Assembly: GCF_016863635.1 (NCBI RefSeq)
Contig: NZ_BOPG01000012.1
Span: 248,001-312,000, forward strand
Direction: 5' to 3'
Length of the DNA: 64,000 nt
From: Virgisporangium aurantiacum
GTDB lineage: Bacteria > Actinomycetota > Actinomycetes > Mycobacteriales > Micromonosporaceae
Of the stretch, positions 58,492 through 64,000 are shown in pieces. The notes beneath the pieces were generated by a model that saw nothing but the letters and a program-made list of their open reading frames with translations, had not been told where the DNA came from and did not search any database. How positions within the stretch are numbered: position 1 is the first letter of the stretch; the number at the start of each line of letters is the position of its first letter. A program made the translations under genes and the position numbers.

Positions 58492-61116
58492 TCAGAAGGG
58501 AGACGGTGGTGCGGGTGGTTTCGGGTCATCGGCCGGTGCGCGGAACGAGCAGGTGAACCGGTGTTCGCCGGACCCCACCTCGACCGGGGTGACCGAGGGG
58601 TTCGGCAGGTGCACCACGGCGGTGACGCCGGGCGGCACGGTGACGTCGACGTCGAGCCGCTCACTGTCGACGCCACTGCCGCGCCGCCACGACACCGCGA
58701 TGCGGCCGTAGGGGCTGTCGAACGCCGCCGACGCGTGGGTGAGCCCGCCGCCGGGCAGCGGCCGCACCGACACCCGCCGGTAGCCGGGCGCGGCCGGCGC
58801 GAGACCGGCCACCACGCGGTGCAGCCAGTCGGCGACCGCGCCGAACGCGTAGTGGTTGAACGACGTCATCTCGCCGGGGTTGACGGTGCCGTCGGGCAGC
58901 AGGCTGTCCCAGCGTTCCCAGATCGTCGTGGCGCCCATCGTCACCGGGTACAGCCACGACGGGCACTCGCGCTGCAGCACCAGGTGGTACGCGGAGTCGA
59001 CGGCTCCGACGGACGTGAGGGCGTCGCAGATCAGCGGCGTGCCGGCGAACCCCGTCCCGACGTGGTGGCCCTCGGCGGCCACCAGCTCCACCAGCCGCCG
59101 GCCGGCGCGCTCGCGCTGGTTCTCCTTGGCGAGCAGGTCGCCGGTGAGGGCCATCGCGTAGGCCGTCTGCGCGTCGCTGGCCAGGCGGCCGTTCGGGGTG
59201 ACGAACTCGTCGTCGAACGCGGCCGCGACGGCGTCGGCGAGGTCGGTGTAGCGGCGGTGGTCGGCCTCCTCGCCGAGCAGTTCCGCGATGCGGGCGAGGG
59301 TGCGGCTGCTGCCGGCGAGCGCCGCGGTGGCCACCAGGTTCGGGTCGGTACGCGCCGCCGCGGGCCGGTCCGGCGGCGCCGCGGGGTCGAGCCAGTCGCC
59401 GAACTGGAAACCGTCGTCCCACAACCGGTTCGCGCCGGCGATGTCGGCGATCTCGTCGACCCAGCCGCGCATGCTCGCGTACTGGGCGCGCAGCAACGCG
59501 ACGTCGGCGGTGCGCTCGTGCAGCACGGCCGGCGCGGTCACCGCGACGTCGCCCCACACCGCGGCCGGCTTCGGGTCGCCGAGCAGGCCGACCCACGGCA
59601 CGTAGAACGGCACCGTGCCGTACTCGCGTTGCTCGGCCGCGAGGTCGGCGAGCCACGAGGTGAGCAGGCCGGTGCAGTCGTAGAGGAACGCGGCCGTCGG
59701 TGCGAACACGGCCAGGTCGCCGGTCCAGCCGAGGCGTTCGTCGCGCTGGGGGCAGTCGGTGGGGACGTCGAGGAAGTTGCCGCGCATGCTCCAGACGACG
59801 TTCTCGTGCAACCGGTCGAGGAGCGGCTCGGAGCAGGTGAACCAGCCGGTGCGGGTCATGTCGGTGTGGCAGACGACCGCCTCGACGTCCTCGGCCGCGA
59901 TCTCGCCGAGCCAGCCGTCGATCTCGGCGTAGCGGAAGCCGTGCACGGTGAACCGCGGCTCCCACTCCTCCTTCCCGCCGGTGCCGCGCAGGGTGTACAC
60001 GTCGGTCGCCGCGGCCGACCGCAGCGGACGGACGCACAGGTCGCCGTCCTGCAACACCTCGGCGTGCCGCAGCGTCACCGTCGTGCCGGCCGGTCCGGAC
60101 GGGCGGATCCGCAGCCGACCGGTGATGTTCTGGCCGAAGTCCACAATGGAGCGTCCGGTCGGTGAGGTCCCGATCGACACCGGCCGGACGACCTCGGTGC
60201 GACGCACCGGCGGCCCGTCGGGTGCGACGAGCACCGCCGGGTCGAACGGTTGCTCCGCGGCCGGAGCCCAGGCTTTGTCGTCGAATCCGGGTGCCGACCA
60301 GCCGTCCGGTTCGAGCCGCGCGTCGTGGTGCTCGCCGTCGTACAGGCCGGTGACGACGACGGGGCCGGGCGCGGTGCGCCATTCCTCCCCGGTGCCGACG
60401 ACGACGGTGCTGCCGTCGGCGCAGGTCACCTCCAGCTGGGCCAGCAGGCCCGTCCGCTCGCCGTAGAGATCGCGGCGACCGCCGCGGAAGCCCAGCCGGC
60501 CCCGGAACCAGCCGTCGGCGAGCCAGCCGCCGACCGCGTTGGCGCCCGCGCGCAGCAGGCCGGTGACGTCGAACGTCTGGTAGCGCAGGCGGTTCCGGTA
60601 GCTGGTCCAGCCCGGGGCGAGCACGTGGTCGCCGACCCGCGCGCCGTTGAGTTCCAGTTCGTAGACGCCGTGCGCGGTGACATACAGCCGTGCGCTGACC
60701 GGTGCGGCCGGCAGGTCGAACTCCCGCCGCAGCAGCACGGCCGGCCCGTCGACGCCGGGCTCCGGCGCCGTCGCCGGTCCGATCATCCGCGCCGTCCAGT
60801 CGCCCGGCAGCAGCAGGCCCGCCTCCACGACCAGCGGTTCGCTCCACGGCGACGGTTCGTCCGTGTCGCGGCCGCGCACCCGGACCCGCACGGTCCGGCG
60901 TTGCCGGGACTCCAGCGGGGCGGCCGGCCACGGCACCAGCACCTGGTCGGGACCCTCCACAGTGGACACGGTGGAGTCGACGTCGATCTCGTAGTCGGAC
61001 TGGATCCAGCCCGGCCGGTCGGACTCCACCCGCCACGACAGGCGCGGCGACGCGGAGCCGATCCCCACCGGATCGCGGTGATGCTCGGCCCGCAGGCCGA
61101 CGACGCGTGATGACAC
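58492..61116 (-). CDS. GH78 alpha-L-rhamnosidase
   Basis: An 874-residue enzyme. The GTG at 61116 has GGAGGTTGC. N-terminal beta domains (about 1-350: PRLSWRVESDRPGWIQSDYE; LYVTAHGVYELELNGARVGD) precede the (alpha/alpha)6 barrel (about 360-770). The barrel contains the diagnostic VPTDCPQRDERLGWTGD with the catalytic acid and NPGEMTSFNHYAFGAVADWL near its end. A C-terminal beta domain closes the protein. With no signal peptide it is probably cytoplasmic and acts on imported rhamnosides. It is the first gene of the binding-protein/permease operon. A LacI-type operator lies 17 bases upstream, facing a divergent lacI-type gene. Confidence 0.93.
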   Translation of the reverse strand: MSSRVVGLRAEHHRDPVGIGSASPRLSWRVESDRPGWIQSDYEIDVDSTVSTVEGPDQVLVPWPAAPLESRQRRTVRVRVRGRDTDEPSPWSEPLVVEAGLLLPGDWTARMIGPATAPEPGVDGPAVLLRREFDLPAAPVSARLYVTAHGVYELELNGARVGDHVLAPGWTSYRNRLRYQTFDVTGLLRAGANAVGGWLADGWFRGRLGFRGGRRDLYGERTGLLAQLEVTCADGSTVVVGTGEEWRTAPGPVVVTGLYDGEHHDARLEPDGWSAPGFDDKAWAPAAEQPFDPAVLVAPDGPPVRRTEVVRPVSIGTSPTGRSIVDFGQNITGRLRIRPSGPAGTTVTLRHAEVLQDGDLCVRPLRSAAATDVYTLRGTGGKEEWEPRFTVHGFRYAEIDGWLGEIAAEDVEAVVCHTDMTRTGWFTCSEPLLDRLHENVVWSMRGNFLDVPTDCPQRDERLGWTGDLAVFAPTAAFLYDCTGLLTSWLADLAAEQREYGTVPFYVPWVGLLGDPKPAAVWGDVAVTAPAVLHERTADVALLRAQYASMRGWVDEIADIAGANRLWDDGFQFGDWLDPAAPPDRPAAARTDPNLVATAALAGSSRTLARIAELLGEEADHRRYTDLADAVAAAFDDEFVTPNGRLASDAQTAYAMALTGDLLAKENQRERAGRRLVELVAAEGHHVGTGFAGTPLICDALTSVGAVDSAYHLVLQRECPSWLYPVTMGATTIWERWDSLLPDGTVNPGEMTSFNHYAFGAVADWLHRVVAGLAPAAPGYRRVSVRPLPGGGLTHASAAFDSPYGRIAVSWRRGSGVDSERLDVDVTVPPGVTAVVHLPNPSVTPVEVGSGEHRFTCSFRAPADDPKPPAPPSPF
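60956..60966. repeat. TCCACAGTGGA palindrome, site 6
   Basis: An exact palindrome in the GH78 gene, read on the minus strand as TCC ACT GTG GAG (Ser-Thr-Val-Glu). Confidence 0.8.
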
Positions 61117-61132
61117 GCAACCTCCATGATGC

Positions 61133-61144
61133 TGAAACGATTCA
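61133..61144. promoter_or_regulatory. LacI-type operator upstream of the rhamnosidase operon
   Basis: TGAAACGATTCA is a 12-bp dyad with central CG and two mismatched positions, of the TGAAACGTTTCA type bound by many LacI regulators. It lies 17 bases before the rhamnosidase start. Confidence 0.6.
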
Positions 61145-61354
61145 TTCAATGGGTCGCAGAAGGCCCGGGCACGGGTGATCCAGGGAGGTCGCCGCGGGCT
61201 ACGGGCACGGAATGTGATGTGGGAGCGGCCCCGGGGGTGGGTGGGCCGGTGAGTTACGGCAACATTTCGTAGAGCGTTCCCCATTGTTGTGACGCGTCGC
61301 GCCGGATGTCAAGGCCGATCCTTGGGCTGCGTAACTTACAATCCCGATCTACGG

Positions 61355-61372
61355 TTGTAGTTCGTTCTACAA
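61355..61372. promoter_or_regulatory. Inverted repeat before the second LacI gene
   Basis: TTGTAG and CTACAA flank TTCGTT, 18 bases before the start of the lacI-type gene. It may be an autoregulatory site, but its sequence differs from the 61133 dyad, so two different proteins could be involved. Confidence 0.5.
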
Positions 61373-61390
61373 ACACCCATGGGAGTCTCC

Positions 61391-62425
61391 ATGAGCGCCG
61401 CACCGCGCCGGATCACCATCGCCGACGTCGCCGAGCGCGCGAACGTCTCCCCCGCCGCGGTGTCGAAGGTGCTGCGCAACGCGTACGGCGTCAGCCCGGC
61501 GATGCAGACCCGGGTACAGGAGGCGATCGCCGAACTCGGCTACCGGCCGCACGCCGCGGCGCGCGGGATGCGCGGGCAGACGTACACCGTCGGCGTCCTC
61601 GTCCCCGACGTGCGCAACCCGTTCTTCCCGGAACTGATCGAGGGCATGGTCGAGCACCTCGGCGCCACCAACTACCAGGTGCTGCTCGGCCCCGGCGGCA
61701 GCGAACCCGAGTCGCAGACCCGCAGCATCGACGCGATGGTCGACCGCCAGATGGACGGCCTGATCCTCATCGCGCCGATCGTCGCCCGCCGTTTCCTGGA
61801 GGAGACCGCCCGCGCCGTACCCACCGTGGTCATCGGCCGGCACGGCCGCTCGGCCGACTACGACGCGGTCGTCGACGACGACCAGGTGGGCGCCGGCCTG
61901 GTGGTCGACCACCTCGCCGACCTCGGCCACCTCCGCATCGCGCACATCGAGCACCGGTACACCCGCCGCGGCAGCCCGACCACGATGCCGCAGACCGTGC
62001 GCGCCGAGGGCTACCGCAACGCCATGGAACGCCGCGGCCTGGGCGACTACGTCGACGTGGTCGGCAGCACCTACACCGAGGAGGGCGGCTACACGGCGAC
62101 GAGGGAACTGCTCGACCGCCCGGTGCGCCCCACGGCCATCTTCGCCGGCGCCGACGCGGCCGCGATCGGCACGCTCCAGGCCGTCCACGAGGCGGGTCTG
62201 GCCGTGCCCGGCGACATCTCGGTCGCCGGCTACGACAACACGTCGATCGCCGCCCTGGGACCCATCTCCCTGACCAGCGTCGACCAGGACGGCCACCTGA
62301 TGGGCGTCAACGCCGCCCGGATGCTCCTCGAACGCGTGGAAGGCAAACGCGAACGCTCCGCGCTCCTCACGCTGTCCCCCACCCTCGTCCCCCGTCGCAG
62401 CACCGCACCCCCCAGCACCAGTTGA
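61391..62425 (+). CDS. LacI-family regulator of the rhamnosidase operon
   Basis: A 344-residue repressor starting MSAAPRRITIADVAERANVS. The HTH continues PAAVSKVLRNAYGV and the hinge is YRPHAAARGMRGQTYTVGVL. The effector domain has the usual RSADYDAVVDDDQVGAGLVV and SVAGYDNTSIAALGPISLTS. The ATG at 61391 is used because GGGAG precedes it; the ATG at 61379 is possible. It is divergent from the GH78 gene, so it is the natural candidate to control it through the 61133 dyad. The stop codon overlaps inverted-repeat copy 3. Confidence 0.92.
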   Translation: MSAAPRRITIADVAERANVSPAAVSKVLRNAYGVSPAMQTRVQEAIAELGYRPHAAARGMRGQTYTVGVLVPDVRNPFFPELIEGMVEHLGATNYQVLLGPGGSEPESQTRSIDAMVDRQMDGLILIAPIVARRFLEETARAVPTVVIGRHGRSADYDAVVDDDQVGAGLVVDHLADLGHLRIAHIEHRYTRRGSPTTMPQTVRAEGYRNAMERRGLGDYVDVVGSTYTEEGGYTATRELLDRPVRPTAIFAGADAAAIGTLQAVHEAGLAVPGDISVAGYDNTSIAALGPISLTSVDQDGHLMGVNAARMLLERVEGKRERSALLTLSPTLVPRRSTAPPSTS

Positions 62426-62493
62426 TCTTGCAGTTGTGGTGCCGGGATCACCCGTCATTGCCCGGTTTTGTGAGGCACCACAACTGCAAGATC
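62424..62493. repeat. Long inverted repeat, copy 3 of 3 (CTTGCAGTTGTG family)
   Basis: Perfect 20-base arms, GATCTTGCAGTTGTGGTGCC (62424-62443) and its complement (62474-62493), flank a 30-base loop containing CCGGTTTTG. The left arm begins on the lacI-type stop codon, so it may serve as that gene's terminator. Confidence 0.9.
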
Positions 62494-62525
62494 GACGAGG
62501 AGGGGCGGGGTGGGAGGATGGGGGC

Positions 62526-62915
62526 ATGGTTACTGGGCGTGGGGATTTGAGTGCGGAGGCTTTGGCCAGGGACATGGAGCGGGATACGCCGTTCCGGCGG
62601 TTCCGGCAGCGGCTGCAGGCCCGGCGGGGGGCACGGGTCGAGGAGACGCCCGAGGGGCCGGCCGGATGCGAACACCTGCTCGCCTTCCCGGCCCGTGACG
62701 TCGGCTCGCCCCAGGACTGCGACGACCACACCGAATCCGACGGACCGGTGGTGCACCTGCGTACCTGCCTGACGTGCGGATACGTGGGCTGCTGCGACTC
62801 GTCCAAGGGGCGGCACGCCACGGCGCACTCGGAGCACACCGGACATCCGGTGATGCAGTCGGCCGAACCGGGCGAGACGTGGCGGTGGTGCTACGTCCAC
62901 GAGCAGCTGGGTTAG
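62526..62915 (+). CDS. UBP-type zinc finger protein
   Basis: A 129-residue protein. The ATG at 62526 has GGGAGGATG upstream. The N-terminal 50 residues are charged (EALARDMERDTPFRRFRQRL). The rest is a ZnF-UBP domain: GCEHLLAF, RTCLTCGYVGCCDSSKGRHA, HSEHTGHPVM and the C-terminal EPGETWRWCYVHEQLG. All the zinc Cys/His positions are present. In eukaryotes this domain binds the free C-terminus of ubiquitin. The bacterial version is widespread in actinobacteria, and its ligand is not known to me. Its stop codon overlaps that of the converging winged-helix gene. Confidence 0.9.
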   Translation: MVTGRGDLSAEALARDMERDTPFRRFRQRLQARRGARVEETPEGPAGCEHLLAFPARDVGSPQDCDDHTESDGPVVHLRTCLTCGYVGCCDSSKGRHATAHSEHTGHPVMQSAEPGETWRWCYVHEQLG

Positions 62916-64000
62916 CCCAGCGTGCGCACCTCGGAACCCGGGGGCAGTTTCGCCCACCAGTGGCCGTACCGGCGGTAGACGGACGGGTCCCGGTCGGCCA
63001 GGAACTCCACCAGCGCGGCCGCCTCGGTCGCGAGTCCCTTCCACGCCCGCGCCGACAGCGGCCGGAACGCGGTCGCCTCGATCCCATTCCCCAACGGACG
63101 CCACACGCCGGCGACGTGGCCGTCGACGAGCAGGGTCGGCAGCACGTCGCCGTTGATCCGGGTCACCAGGGTGCGGTATTCGGGCGGGATCATCCGGCCG
63201 CGGTCGGCGTAGGCGAGCAGCGTGCTGTCCCACATCGGCAGCAGGCGCGGCGGCGCCGGGGTCCGGGCCGGCGGCAGCGGGGCGCCGGGGACGTCGTACA
63301 GGTCCGCGCCGTCGGGGCCGGTGCGGACCACGAGGTCGTCGCCGAGCGCGCGGACGGCGTCGCGGGCCGCCGTGCGGGTCAGCAGGGTGAACTGCGCGAT
63401 GTCGGCGATCGACGCCGGCCCGAAGCCGTCGAGGTACCGGCGGACCAGCCGCCGCGTCGAGTCCTCGCCGTGCGCGACCGGCAGCGGGTCGGCATACGTT
63501 CGGAACACCGGCCGCGTTCCGAACGACCACGGGCCGCCGGTGGGCACCTGCACCAGCGGCGCGAAGCAGCGCAGCGCCCACCACACGCCACGATGCCGGT
63601 GCCCCAGCCGCTCCTCGAACATGGCCTCGATGTCGGCCTTCGTGCGGGCGCCGGCGGCCGCGAACGCCAGCAGGTGAACGGCGAGCTCGTCGGCGTCCGA
63701 TATGGACAGTCCGCTGTCGGTGAACCGCGCGTGGCCGAGGCGCGGGCCGCGCAGCACCCGCAACAGCGCGTTGTGGAACACCGGATAGTCGGCGACGTGC
63801 ACCGCGTGCAGCGTGATGCGCATCAGCGTCGCCTTGACCACCTCGGCGCCGGCGAAGGCCGCGTCGAGGTCGGCGGCGGCGAAATCGGTGACGCGGTTCC
63901 AGAGCGCCAGGTACGGCGACGCGGGCTCCTGCGCCTGCAGCGCGACCACCCGCCGCACGGCGGCACCGACCGGCACCGGCTCCCGGTTCAGCAACAGCTG
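62912..64000 (-). CDS. Winged-helix DNA-binding domain protein (HTH_42 family), N-terminus outside window
   Basis: At least 363 residues; the frame stays open to the right edge (QLLLNREPV), so the N-terminus is missing. Typical segments are VVALQAQEPASPYLALWNRV, WALRCFAPLVQVPTG, VRRYLDGFGPASIADIAQFT and RLLPMWDSTLLAYADRGRMI. This family of about 380 residues contains several winged helices. Relatives include AlkX/YcaQ-type DNA glycosylases, but many actinobacterial members have no known role. The YcaQ QxD catalytic motif would lie in the QAQ segment; here it reads LQAQEP, so glycosylase activity is uncertain. Confidence 0.85.
   Translation of the reverse strand, partial: QLLLNREPVPVGAAVRRVVALQAQEPASPYLALWNRVTDFAAADLDAAFAGAEVVKATLMRITLHAVHVADYPVFHNALLRVLRGPRLGHARFTDSGLSISDADELAVHLLAFAAAGARTKADIEAMFEERLGHRHRGVWWALRCFAPLVQVPTGGPWSFGTRPVFRTYADPLPVAHGEDSTRRLVRRYLDGFGPASIADIAQFTLLTRTAARDAVRALGDDLVVRTGPDGADLYDVPGAPLPPARTPAPPRLLPMWDSTLLAYADRGRMIPPEYRTLVTRINGDVLPTLLVDGHVAGVWRPLGNGIEATAFRPLSARAWKGLATEAAALVEFLADRDPSVYRRYGHWWAKLPPGSEVRTLG

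Overview
The window is high-GC DNA (roughly 70% G+C by eye) with GTG starts, GTGA/ATGA stop-start overlaps, Tat-exported enzymes, SigE-type ECF and LAL regulators and many secreted multidomain carbohydrate enzymes. This points to a filamentous soil actinomycete, plausibly Micromonosporaceae-like. The genus cannot be fixed from the sequence alone. I see no tRNA, rRNA, CRISPR array, insertion sequence or prophage, and it reads as accessory chromosome of a saprophyte.

Layout. 1-420: the first codons of a sirtuin and a DUF4287 protein. 780-9026: a leftward block of exported proteins made of a small laccase, a 1325-residue ThuA/discoidin/sorbosone-dehydrogenase/PKD/DUF1080 protein, a cupredoxin with five Ig-like repeats, and a polymer-forming repeat protein. 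9391-13560: an ABC exporter with two ATPases and one large FtsX-type permease. 13651-15836: small metabolic genes (DUF4265, thioesterase, alpha/beta hydrolase). 15899-19801: a CopD-like membrane protein, a Tat-exported PHP phosphoesterase and its coupled partner. 19798-24436: DUF4407, an MFS transporter, an ECF sigma factor and a coupled membrane-anchored Asp-box propeller. 24470-31572: a ricin/beta-helix secreted protein, an MHYT protein, a beta-prism protein, a LAL regulator and an exported sugar isomerase-like protein. 31594-33831: TetR and a DHA2 efflux pump. 33832-38474: TPR protein and HSP90. 38526-40890: a subtilase with a period-5 tryptophan tail, and a GNAT. 41044-44802: a REC-PAS-PAS-PP2C phosphatase divergent from a PAS histidine kinase and response regulator.

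44744-54836 is a furanose-utilisation locus: a YtfQ/YtfR/YtfT/YjfF-like CUT2 importer, a LacI regulator, a secreted GH43-CBM42 enzyme and a secreted GH51 enzyme. Four near-identical LacI operators (consensus TGTKARCGTTMACA) lie upstream of the importer, the regulator, the GH51-GH43 operon and the distant ricin/beta-helix gene, so they form one predicted regulon. 55406-62425 is a second sugar locus: GH78 rhamnosidase, a CUT1 binding protein and two permeases without an ATPase, and a divergent LacI gene. The window ends with a UBP-zinc-finger protein and part of a winged-helix protein.

Three DNA-level signals cut across the genes. A long inverted-repeat element built around CTTGCAGTTGTG occurs three times between genes. 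A short palindrome, TCCACAGTGGA, occurs at least six times inside coding sequence in different reading frames. Strong hairpins sit at most of the convergent gene ends.
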